Assembly: GCF_901709675.1 (NCBI RefSeq)
Contig: NC_051104.1
Location: forward strand, 3,703,501-3,767,500
DNA: 64,000 nucleotides
Direction of reading: 5' to 3'
Source: Syngnathus acus
Taxonomy: Eukaryota; Chordata; Actinopteri; Syngnathiformes; Syngnathidae
Under the pieces are notes generated by a model. That model was not told the DNA's origin, searched no databases, and saw only the letters and a list, made by a program, of their open reading frames with translations. The position numbers were made by a program, and so were the translations under genes. Below are positions 12,201-24,200 of this stretch, one piece after another (position 1 is the stretch's first letter; every line of letters starts with the position of its first letter).

Positions 12201-15200
12201 GAAATAAGCAGCAAATAAAAATGAATCAATAAAGTAGGCTGTTGCCTTTTCATTCAACTTGTTGACATGGAAGCATCCTGTAAAAAAAAGTAGAAAGAAG
12301 TGAATGGCAACTTTGCTCGGGCTTCATGACGAGCGTCTCTCCTGTCCAGGTGTGCGCGTTCTGCGGCGGGCTCGGCGCATCGCTGCGTTGCCGAGAGACG
12401 GGCTGCGGGCAGAGCTACCACTTCCCGTGCGCTGCCGCCGCGGGAGCTCATCAGGACTGGGAGCAGAGACGCACGCTGTGCACGAGACACATGGTTGCAG
12501 GTGAGGACCTTAGTTAAAGCCAAATAGTTTGACCCGTGCACCCACGTTGCGGCTCTTTGCTTTCAGAGTCTCGGTCGTGCGTGTTGTGTTCACGCGGCGG
12601 TGACGCCGGCGCTCTCTTGATGTGCTGTTGCTGCGGCAACCAGTACCACGCCAAATGCTTGGCCCCACCCCTGAATCCCTCCTCCCTTATCCGGGCCGGA
12701 TGGCAATGCGCTCCGTGTCGAGCGTGTCAACGATGCAGGTAATGCACGCGCACTCGGGTTGCCGAGATTAGTTGACTGGTCACGGCAAGCAATTGAGTCG
12801 TCAATCAATCAATCAATCTTATCAATCAATCTTTTATTGGCCAAGTTTGAGCATGCCAACCAAGGAATTTGACTCCGGTAAAGGCCTACACGCGGCACGA
12901 TTTACAAATGAGGCCATTAGTCGACAAATTGCGACTACTATCGATGACTAGTTGCGCGCGCACACACACACACACGCAGCTCCAATGATATCATGCAGGC
13001 GCTGGCATCTCCTTTAGGCTACGGGAGGAGACTTCTGTGTTGCTGGTGTGTGCTCGTTGCGATAAAGCTTACCATCCACACTGTCTGACTCCTCCACTGG
13101 ATCACACTCCTGACAGCAAATGGACCTGTCAGGTGAGTCCACACGCACACGCTCACGCTCTTGCACACTTACGCTCTCTCACACTCTCACCCACTCACAC
13201 TCTTTGGTTGTGCGGGACTCTTCTTCCAGAATTGTCGAGTGTGTCGCCGCTGCGGCGTGAGGTCTTCAGGTCGCTGGGCCAATCATCCCTTCCTGTGCGT
13301 GTCATGTGACCCAGCTTTGCCTTGTGGCGTGTGTGGCCACACCCTTGACTTTTCCTCACTGCAAGACTGTGTGACATGCGTCAGCTGCTACAGGTACACG
13401 GTCCACACCAGTGAAGTATGCTATCGAGTTGACCTCTGACATAAGCCACCGTAGTGTTCCACCCAGTATTTTTTTCTTTTTCTGTCTTCCGCTATATGTA
13501 AAGCTCCTCCACGGCCATGTCCCGATCTTTCTGCCAGCCATTGCGTAGTTTGACTGAGAATATTTCGGTGGTTACTGTTAGCATCGCATCGAAGATAAAA
13601 AGGCGTCAACATGTTGCGTGACTTGACTGCGTGTGCTATGTAACGGCTTGTGTCGTGCGCTCGTTTCCCTTGTGTTGTAGGTGTGTTCACACCCAGTGTG
13701 TTTCCGTCGAGACGGGCGTCGGCGCCACAAAGTGTGACAGTAACAGTTACGTTTGCTCTGCGTGTCAGAGGGCGGAGCCAGCAGCACTCCCAATAATCTT
13801 ACCCAGTCCAGATGTTCAAAGTCCCACTCTTCCTACGAGTAGTCCTGCTCACAGCCCAGTCCAGTTCTCTAGCTCAACGCAGGCTCAGACTCCAACTGAC
13901 ATTGCAAGACTGTCGCACGAAAACCCAGTACCTTCTCCATCCGATGCCACGGAACCTCCATCTCCTTCGAGCCCCACAGAGCAAAGACTATGTCTCGTCT
14001 TGTCTCCGTCCGACCCAGCGGAGCTCCAGCAAAGTCCAACATCATCTCCTAGCTCCAACGAGCAGAGACTTAGTCTAGTCCTGTCTCCCTCCGACCCATC
14101 GGAGCTCCAGCAAAGTCCAACGTCTTCACCGTCTAGCCCCACGGAGTTACAAGAAAGTCCACAGTCATCTCCCTCTCATGCTGCAAAGCCAGAGCAAAAA
14201 AGTCCAAAACACACTGCTTCTTACCCCACAGAACTTAGACTTTGTCTAGTACTGTCTCCCTCTGACCCTGCAGAGTTTCAGCAAAGTCCTGGATCCTCCT
14301 CCTCATCATCTTCTAAGCCCAAAGAGCTTAGACTGAGTCCAACACAATCTCCATCCAACCCTACAGATCTCCACCCAAGTCCAGAACAGTCTCCCTCGAA
14401 CGCTACAGTTCAGAGACAAAGTCCACCGGCATTGCCTGCAAACCTCTCAGTGTTGCCACAGTATCCAACGCCATCCTCCTGGACAGAGCTTCGCCAGAGT
14501 CCTTCTTTCAGTAGTGAGACGCAGACAAGTTTAGATCAACATAGTCCACCACAATCTCCATCTGAGGGCATGGCTCTCCAACCTTTGAATTATCATCAAG
14601 CAGAGCTCCAGCCGAGTCCTGTTCTCTCCCTTTCCGACACGACAGAGGTCCCGAAAAGTCGAGTCCCATCTCCTTCAAACGTCACAGATCCCCAGCAAAG
14701 TCCAATGCCTTCTCCTTCTAACACAACAACTCTCTTTCTAAGTCCTACACCATCTCCATCTATGGTTGCAGAGATCCATTCAAGTCCAGGCCCATCTTCA
14801 TCTGAGCCCACAGAGTTCCAGCAAGGTTCAGTCCCATCTCTGTCTAATAACACCGAGCTACAGCAGAGACTGCTCCCATGCTCTAAAGTCACAGAGTTCC
14901 CCCAAAGTCCAACACCATCCCCTTCTAATGTCACAGAGCTCCATCTAAAACCAGTCCCATCTCCATTGAAGTTGACGGACATGCAGCAAAGCTCAGTCCC
15001 ATCTCCTTCTGACCTAAAGGTTCTCCAATTAAGTGCAGTCCAACCTCTGTCTGATGATGACACAGAGCTTCAGCAAAATGCACTCCAAGCTCCAAACATC
15101 ACAGAGTTCCAACAAAGTGCAACGCCATCTCCTTCTAGTGTCACAGAGCTCCATCTAATCCCTGTCTCATCTACATTGAAGCCCACCAAGGTCCCACTAA

Positions 15201-18200
15201 GTCCAGTCGCATCTCCTTACACAAAGGACCTCCATCTAAGCCCAGAACGACATCCTTCTAATGTCACAGCTCTCCATCCAAGTCCAGTGCCCTTTCCTAA
15301 CATCACAGAGATCCAGCACTGTCCAACATCACCTCCTTTTAAAATCACTGAACCTTCACCGCTATCTCCTTCGAACACAACAGCTCTCCATTCGAATCTA
15401 GTCTCATCCCTGAATTCTACAGAGCTCCAGCAAAGTCCAGTCCTGTCCCCTTCTAACGTCAACGACATCCTGTGTAGTCAAGTCTCATCTCCTACTCACG
15501 TTGCAGAGATCCAGCAATGTCCCACACCGTCTCCTTCCAAAATAAGTGAACTTGGGCTAAGTCCAGTGCCCTCTTCATCGAAGCCCACAGAGTTCCAGCA
15601 GCCCCACCAAAGGCCAGGCTCACCTCCTTCAAACATTACAGAGGGCCAGCAAAATCCAACACCATGTCTTTCCAACATCACAGAAATCCCACATAGCCCA
15701 CCACCATCGCCTTCTAACATCCAAAACCTCCAACAAAGTCCAAAACCAATGTTTTCCAATGTCACCATGAGCCATCAGAACCCATTACCAACTGCTTCCA
15801 ACGTCCCCACCATATCTTCTGATGTCACAGAGCTCCATCAAAGTTCAGCATCATCTCCTTGCGCCCCAGAGCTCCATCAAAATCCAGCAACATCCCCTAA
15901 TATCACTGCGCTTGATCAAAGTTCACCAACCTCTCCTTACGCCCCAGAGCTCCATCAAAATCCAGCAACATCTCCTAATATCACTGCGCTTCATCAAAGT
16001 TCACCAACCTCTCCTTACGCCCCAGAGCTCCATCAAAATCCAGCAACATCTCCTAACATCACTGCGCTTCATCAAAGTTCACCAACCTCTCCTCACGCCC
16101 CAGAGCTCCATCAAAATCCAGCAACATCTCCTATTATCACTGAGCTTCATCAAAGTTCAACAGCATCTCCTTACGCACCTGAGCTCCACCAAAATCCAGC
16201 AACATCTCCTAACATCACTGAGCTTCATCAAAGTACAACAGCATCTCCTTGCACACCAGAGCTCCATCAAAATCCAGCAACATCTCCTAACATCACTGAG
16301 CTTCATCAAAGTACTACAGCATCTCCTTGCGCACCAGAGCTCCATCAAAATCCAGCAACATCTCCTAACATCACTGAGCTTCATCAAAGTACAGCATCTC
16401 CTTGCGCACCAGAGCTCCATCAAAATCCAGGAACATCTCCTAACATCGCTGAGCTTCATCAAAGTACAACAGCATCTCCTAACATCACTGAGCTTCATCA
16501 AAGTTTAACAGCATCTCCTTACGCACCGGAGCACCACCAAAATCCAGCAACATGTCCTAACATCACTGAGCTTCATCAAAGTTCAACAGCATCTCCTTAC
16601 GCACCAGAGCTCCATCAAAATCCAGCAACAGCTAACATCACTGAGATTGATCAAAGTTCAGCAACCTCACCTTACGCCCCAGAGCTCCATCAAACTCCAG
16701 CAACATCTCCTAACATCACCGAGCTTCATCCAAGTTCAACAGCATCTCCTTACACCCCAGAGCTCCATCAAAATCCAGCAACATCTAACGTCACTGAGCT
16801 TCATCAAAGTTTAGTAACATCCCCTTCTCATGGCACACGGCTCTGTCAAAGTCCAGTCCCACCTCCTTCTGTCACATCTTTATCAAAGTCCACAGTGCTC
16901 CATCATAGTCCAGTCCCATCTCCTTCTACTACCACAATCACAAGACCAAGTCCAGTATCTTCTCCAGCAATCCCCACAGAGCTCCAGCCAAGTCCATTAC
17001 CATCTCCCTCATCAGAGCTCCATGATAATCCAGTGTTGTTGCCCTCAAAAGCCGCCGAGCAAATCCACAAATTCGAAGAACCCCAAAATATCCAAGAACC
17101 TGTACTGCAACCTCCCCCGCCGTCTCCAGTAGAGCTTGTGAGCAGCCACCCGTCCTCCTTTGAGAGCGCAGAGCTCCACAAATGTCCTGCTGCGCCCCAG
17201 CTTTGTCCAATTCAAGTCCAAGGCCCACAAGTCACTCACGTTCCTTGGGAACGTAAAGAAAGGCATAGCAGGTCCCCAATAGCTAACCTTTGCTCCACAC
17301 CTCCCCCGTTGCCTTCGGTTCCTTTGGACGTGGAGCAAAACGCTACACGTTTGACCTCCACGCCACTTCAACTTAGTCCCCCATCCAGCCTTTCCATAGA
17401 TTCGAGCAGGGAGAAGCTTGCAAAAAGTCCGGTGTGGTCTAGTGTGCTGTCCGAGCGAAGCCCGTGCAGGTTGGACGATGCCGATGAAGCAAAGCCAGGC
17501 CACCCTGCGAGAGAAGCCCCTGAACTGGAACGGGACCTGTCACGGGACAGTAATTCCCCTGCATGTCTCGAATCAATTGTCTGTAACACTGCCGCTGACG
17601 TGCCCGCAACCTCGCCACTTTCCACTCCGCGGAGTGAGCCGTCGAGTCCCCTTGGACATCCGCCGTCACCCGCACCAGCAAGCCTTGTTCACCAAAGCGA
17701 TTCGGTGGACCTTGGCAGCGTCCCTCTTGTCCTTTCTGAGACTGGTACCGTGGAGGATGTTCCTGGTGACCAAAGCGATTCTCCCGACCGCACGTGGCAT
17801 TGCTCGAAACCGACGCAACATCGGACTGGATCCAGTGGTGCTAGTCCTGCCGGCTCATTTCAGGCGCCGTGCGAATCGATGACAGAGATGACAGACACCG
17901 CCTCTGTTGAACATTCACCAGTCAGGACCTGTCCTTCGGATCAACTGGGTAGCCCTGTAATGCCAACAGGCAGCTCTTGCCAGCCAGCCGCCAGCGCCTT
18001 GTCATTGGACGCTTCATTGGGTGAGCGCCATGCGGCTGGCTGTGCGCCTGATCCGAACCCCCCTCGGCTCCCGCTGTCTGGCCGATCCAGTCCCCTGCCC
18101 GTCCCGAAGTGCAGCAATGCCTTCGAGACAAAGCCTTCCCATTCCACCGGAGCTCGTCCTACGTACTGCAGACCTGTTGATGCCAGCTCTGATAGTCAAG

Positions 18201-21200
18201 GTCTGATCACACTTGTCATGGAGTCCAGCGTCTTCTCCAGCAACCAAAGTTCACATTCTAGCAGTAGCTCGACTCCACCGGAGGCTGCCGAAAGGTGTCC
18301 CAGGAGCCCCACAGGGAGCACAAATTCCAGCCCCCAAGTGGACACGCAGGCTACTTCCCCAGAGGAGAATCCACTTCAGCTTGATTCCGGTCCAGGCGTG
18401 ACTTTGGAACCTGCACGGACGACCAAATCTCCAAGTTACCAACCCGGTGGTCCTGCCGCGAGCCAGGCGAGTCCGACTTTCCCGAGACAGTTTCCAGCAC
18501 CATTAGGCCCCTCGAACGACAGAGCAGCCGGCAGTTCCACTCGGGCACACGGCGATATGCCCGAAACTGGATGCGCTCGTGAAACGCAAGCGAGAGAGGC
18601 CGACTGGAGTCAGCTTTTTCGTCATGCACAGAGCATAGAAAGTCCTGAGCAGCCAGAGACTGGTACGGGTTCAGCTCTTCATCCTCGCCTTCAGTCAGAA
18701 ACTGGCCCAAGTGATGCCGGTTCCACTTCTGCCGTCTCGTCTGAGGCGGAGTCCACCTCCAGTAAGTATGCACGAGCATTCTGTGCACATTCAGATGTGA
18801 CTTAACTCTTTGTATTCTCTTTCAACAGTCACCACGGACCAGGAAACACCTCTCCACTTGCACCAGTACCTTCCTGACAAGTCAGAAGGAGTACCGGACC
18901 AGGCGGAAAATGAGCAGCACATGCTAGAGGAGGAAAATGCGGAGCAGATGCAGGAGGAGAATAGGGAGCAGCAGGAGGAAAATTTATTGCAGAACCAGGA
19001 GCAGCTCAGGACTTTAAGATGCCTACCGTCAGGTACGGAGCAGGCAGTTAGTTCAAATAACCTCCAGAAGGAAGCTGACGATAGCAATGTTTTCCATGTC
19101 TCCCTAGGAGTCCATCCATCAAGCGGTGAGCCCGCTGCAGCCTCCCCCTTCTTCTCCGCTCCTCCCTCGCCGTCGTCGCCCTCACCTAGCGCTTCCCCTC
19201 CGCCGTGGCCAGACATCTCCTCAGCGGCGTCCCCTCCCCCCAGCGTGGAGCCCGACTGTTCCTCGGAATGGCCACGAGAAGACTTCCGGGAGATGCTCGA
19301 AGCCACCAACGATGCTGCCCCATCCCGGGCCGGCTCATCAGAGAGGGACGACGCGGTCGCAATGAAGCCAAGACGGGAGGAGAGCGACAGCGGCGGGGAG
19401 GCAGCGGGCGGGCCAGAGCCTTCTTTCGACTCGGAGGTGATGACGCTGATGAGCTCGTTGTCTCCAAGCGCCTCCCTCAGCCCTCGCCCCCTCCACACGC
19501 GGAGTCTCAGGCCTCCTCCTCGCTCGCTGCCTCCAACGGACGAACTGTCCATCCGACTCAGGCAGTCTCCGTTCTCCACGGAGGCCTCGCCTGAGACCTC
19601 GCCCGTCAGGGTCCCGCTCACCCCGCCGCCCCTCTCCCCTCCTTCGCCCAGCTTCAGTCCACCGTCCAGGGAGTTGCCGCCCCTCTGCAAGGTATGGCTA
19701 AACAGATTACAACAATCATGCAAATCAACTTGATATTCCTTGCGACATTTGATGTGTGACCTTCCAGTCTCACTGCATGATCATAGATGAGAATAGCAAG
19801 ATTGTGCTAAGATATTGATCGATCTGGTTAAAAAAAAAAAAAATCCACTGTCGCTCAAAACTATTCTAATAGGAAAAGCGAGTTGAAGCCAAAGAGTTCA
19901 TTTGTGTCGTGGTATGTTTCATGCATGGCGTCTGTGTGAATTTGTAAGTAACGCCGTGGCGTCTTGTCGTCCTTGTTTGACCGCTGGGCCGGCCGGCAGA
20001 CCTCACCGTCGGCGTCCGCGGTCATCCCGCTCACCCGTAAGATCGGCATGGGCAAGCCCGCCATTACCAAGAGGAAGTTCTCCCCTGGCAGGTCCCGCGT
20101 GCGGCAGGTACGTGAGCATGCCTGTGCTGAAATGCGCATGCATGCTGTTGTCGCAGCAACCGCTCCCGGTGTGGTTTGTGGCCCACCGCGGCATTCACGT
20201 TCTTGCGTTTTGTTCCCTCCTTCCCACTGTCTTCCTCGCTCTGCTCTGCTTCGCCATCCCTCCACCACCCCCTCGTCCTCCTCCCTCCCCCAGGGTTCGT
20301 GGTGGAGTAACACGAGGCCGGTGAGCCCCCACTCATCCTCCCAGGACTCTGTGGGCGAGGGAGGCCAGGACAGCCCCAAGTCCCGTCAAGCGGACTCGCC
20401 GCTCTGGAGCATGAGAGTGGTAAAGAAGTGCTAAATGAGTCCCCCTCGATCCCCACCCACCCATCTATCGACCCCCGTGCCTTAACTAAGCCGCCCACCT
20501 GTTGCCTGGCCTGTGAACGGCTGCAAAAGATGCGCGGCCTAACTCCCGACGAGTCTATCTGCTGATTAACGTTCTCATCGTCTTTCCGTGTGATTCCTTT
20601 GTTAGGGTCGTGGCTCAGGCTTTCCTGGAAGGAGGAGGTCTAGAGGAGGAGGAGGTGCGGGAGGAGGACGGGGGGGACGAGGAAGAGCTCGGCTCAAGAC
20701 GCAGGACTTTGTGTCTGTGTCGCCTGCGGTAATTTTATTGATATTTTTCGACCTGTCCGGTTGGACTGCTTGCCCGGTAGCATATAAGACAGGCCTGGCC
20801 TAACGAGCGCTCCAACCGCATGCTGTCGTTGCAGTACGGCTTTGTGGAGTCGGTCCCGCCCAAGGAAGAGGAGGAGGAGAACTCCATGCACAACACGGTG
20901 GTCATGTTCTCTACCTCGGACGTCTTCACGCTCCAACAGGTTGGTGGCAAAGGTTCGTTTTCGGGTCAACTGCAAAGTAACCTTGCTCCTTTTGCCCTCG
21001 CTCGCCGGCGTAGGACATGTGCGTGGTGTGCGGCAGCTTCGGGCGCGGCGCGGAAGGTCGCCTGCTGGCGTGTTCCCAGTGCGGCCAGTGCTACCACCCG
21101 TACTGCGTCAATGTCAAGGTAGCCGGCCGGCCGGCCGTCCCCGGCCCCTCTCCTCTGGCGCTGCGCTCACGCCGCCATCCACTTTGCGCAGGTCACTCGG

Positions 21201-24200
21201 GTCATCCTGACCAAGGGCTGGCGCTGTCTGGAGTGCACGGTGTGCGAGGCCTGCGGCGAGGCCACCGACCCCGGCCGGCTCTTGCTGTGCGACGACTGCG
21301 ACATCAGCTACCACACGTACTGCCTGGACCCGCCCCTACACACCGTGCCCAAGGGGGCCTGGAAATGTAAATGGTGAGTGTGTGCACTTCCGCCTAAAAT
21401 ACTCGCCGCCGCCTCAGCCTTGTAAAATACTTGCTGTTTTGTGCCAGGTGTGTTTGGTGTGTCCAGTGTGGTTCGGCCTCCCCCGGGCCGCACTGCGATT
21501 GGCAGAGCAATTACAGCCACTGCGGCCCGTGCGCCAGTCTCACCTGCTGCCCCCTCTGCCAGAGAGCCTACGCTCACGACGACCTCATTCTGCAGTGTCA
21601 GCAGTGTGACCGGTGCGGACAGCCACTCGGCGAACATCTTTTTGTTTCTGTTCCGTTTTGTTGCCAGTTTTTTGCCAACCTGACCACCATGCGCATGCCA
21701 GACGAATGCACATTCAATTTATCTTTAAGATAACAAGGTACGATTTCTGCGTGTAGGTGGGTACATGCAGTTTGTGAGGGTCTGGCCACCGAAGACGAGG
21801 CGGAGGACACCGCCGACGAAGGTTTCGACTGTTCGCTGTGTCGAACGCACAGTCGCGTCCCGTTGGGTAACGCCCACACACACACATACACACACACACG
21901 CTTGTGCACATGAGCCGATCGGTGACGATGTGCTGGCCAACTGGCGTGAATGTTCCAGGGAGGCCCGATAATTTGGACATGGCTCAGATCCTCTCCAGGA
22001 GCCGCGAAGCAGGTGTGTTCTATGACAGTCGGACTCATAGTCTTGGCCGCCGACCTTTTTCCTCGACCCCGCACAAAAATGGCTGACATCTCCTGAAAAT
22101 CGGCCCAAAAATTGATCGGTATGAGGCCAAATGGCTTTGTGTGCGCAGACACCAAGACGTACAGTCAGGATGGCGTATGTCTGACCGAGTTGGGCCTCTC
22201 TCAGCTGCAGTCGCTGGTGGAACCTTTGACCTCAGCTCGCAGGTACCGCAGGTAAGCAAAGTGACATCCAATACAGGCCAAAAACGCTTGACTTGAAATG
22301 TCCTAGGTCGGAAGGAAAGAAAAGAAAAATATATTTTTACATGGGAACACCTTCACGACCTAGTCAGATAGATATATTCCGAGATGCAGAGGAAGTGCTG
22401 ATCATCATTGTGTCTGTCCACCATCAGGTACAAACCCAAACTGAAGCTGAGGATCATTAACCAGAACAGCGTGTCCGTCCTGCAGACTCCACCCCACCCA
22501 GACGCAGGTGACGCTCACGCACGCGCATACCCTCGTTTGAATGTGCCCCTATGAAGGTGTGCTCGCGCAGGTCACCTGGAGTGTGACCTCAAGTCGGACT
22601 CCAGCCCTGAGAGAGAGCACGCCCTCGATGATGATGTCAGCAAAGACGTGACCAAGAGGAAGAGGAAGCCATACAGGCCAGGTGAGGAGTCCCAAGAAGC
22701 GCAAGCTCGACACAAAGTACTCAGTGAACAGTTGGACATGTGCATTCCAAAGTGAACGTAGAAGAAGTAAGAAGCATTAGCTTTGTGCTCTTGTTTGCCT
22801 CGCGACCGGATGACGTTCACTCTGTCCGTTTGCGCGCGGGAGATCCGCGGCGGCCTACGCGATGAAGTGTACATGTATGAGCTCACGGAACGCTTCATCT
22901 CACAGGCATCGGCGGCTTCATGGTGCGGCAGCGCGGCGGGAAGGCGGGAGGCGCTGCTGTTAAATGCGGCGGCGAGCAACCTTCCGGCCAGACGCCGCAG
23001 GCAGACGAAGGTAACGCGACGTTCGATAGAGACCGCACGCTTCTTGCCCCGCGTCGTCATCCTCGTCGCCGTTCTCTTGCTCGCAGACGGAGCCGAGCGC
23101 ACCGCAGACAAGGCGAAGAAGAGATATAGAAAGAAGAAGACCAAGCTGGAGGAGGCCTTCCCGTCTTATCTACAGGTAACGCCCGCCCTAGCCCGCGCGC
23201 AGTCGCAGCGTTGTGATTGGTCATCCCGCCTCTCCCTTCAAGGAAGCCTTCTTCGGTCGGGATCTTCTGTATCGTATCCGTCAAGTGGACCAGAGGATGC
23301 TCTCGGAGGCGGCGAGGATCAGCCAGTCAGGAGCGGTTGACACCCCTTCTGGAAAGCTGATCAAGGCAAAGCAGGAAAGACTCTGTGAGTCACCCCCTGA
23401 CACACACACACACACACACGTGCAGACACACACACATTTTTATGGAGGATAACAAAAATCAGCCAAGATTTATTGTTGAGAGGCGGACTGTTAGGAAGGC
23501 GCAACGAGGCCATCACGGGAGAGCCACGTCCCCCCTCCCCCTGCCCTAACCAAGCAACTGCTGGTGTCATGTCTATCAGCAGGCCCGGACATCGGCTCCG
23601 TGATCCACGACCCCTTGCTGACCTCTGAGCCGACAGGAAGCGGCGGGCGAGGTCAGAAAGCATTGCACGAGGAACCTCTGGACGCCATCCTAAACCCCGA
23701 GCTGGACAAGATGGTGACGGACGGTGAGTTCTAGTTGCTCACATGTCGGTATTGATAAGATGTTAGCGGTACTATTGTAGTACTGCCTATCAGTCCGGTG
23801 CCTTAACTAAAAAAAACGCCATAATAATTTTGGGATAAATCTACATTCCTGTAAAATAAATAAAGAAAATACTTGAACAAATCACCATTAAACATTATAC
23901 AAGCAATTATTTAGTGATGAAGGAAACTTGTGTCGGACCTCAAACTGCAAAAAGCACTTGTGAAAGTAAGCTACAGTAGACATTTTCCATGTTTCAGTTT
24001 GACCCCGACATTTGAATGATTCATTGCTCTTGTGAGAAGGTTCATTGAGCAGCCCTTTGACGATAGTGCCATCCATCGAGTGTACATCGATCAGTCGTGC
24101 CTGGAGTGGAACACTCAGCTGCTGCTCGCCCGCATCGTTCGTAGCCACTGATATGTTGTTTTTTTTTTTTTTTGGGTCATCTTCCAGGTGCCCTCCTCAG

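Larger units (their letters stand above)
9263..13393 (+). other. kmt2c: kmt2c exons 1-11: start codon, AT-hook and first PHD cluster
   Basis: Exons: 9263-9423, 9859-9932, 10383-10722, 10797-10976, 11604-11629, 11875-11964, 12039-12148, 12350-12500, 12567-12738, 13018-13132, 13230-13393. The ATG at 9263 opens [11 protein letters not shown]; residues 25-32 (RPRGRPRK) are an AT-hook at the same place as in human KMT2C. RRSVSEDS in exon 3 matches human QRSVSEES. Exons 4-8 encode the first extended PHD (CAFCYRGE, then [13 protein letters not shown] and YHFPC), exon 9 a PHD finger ([21 protein letters not shown]), exons 10-11 another ([13 protein letters not shown]), followed by more Cys pairs that run into exon 12. 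Exon 5 is only 26 nt. These PHD fingers are thought to read histone tails and bind partners such as BAP1 in mammals. Confidence 0.88.

Noticed and set aside
15822-16508. Long + frame and minus-strand frames over the kmt2c 78-bp repeat
   Set aside because: They are other-frame readings of a repeat whose unit is a multiple of three, so absence of stops in one unit repeats in all. The Ser-Pro frame is the one in phase with the PHD exons.
18791-19723. 310-codon minus-strand open frame
   Set aside because: It is the antisense of kmt2c exon 13, whose GC-rich Pro/Ser/Glu codons avoid stops on the other strand.
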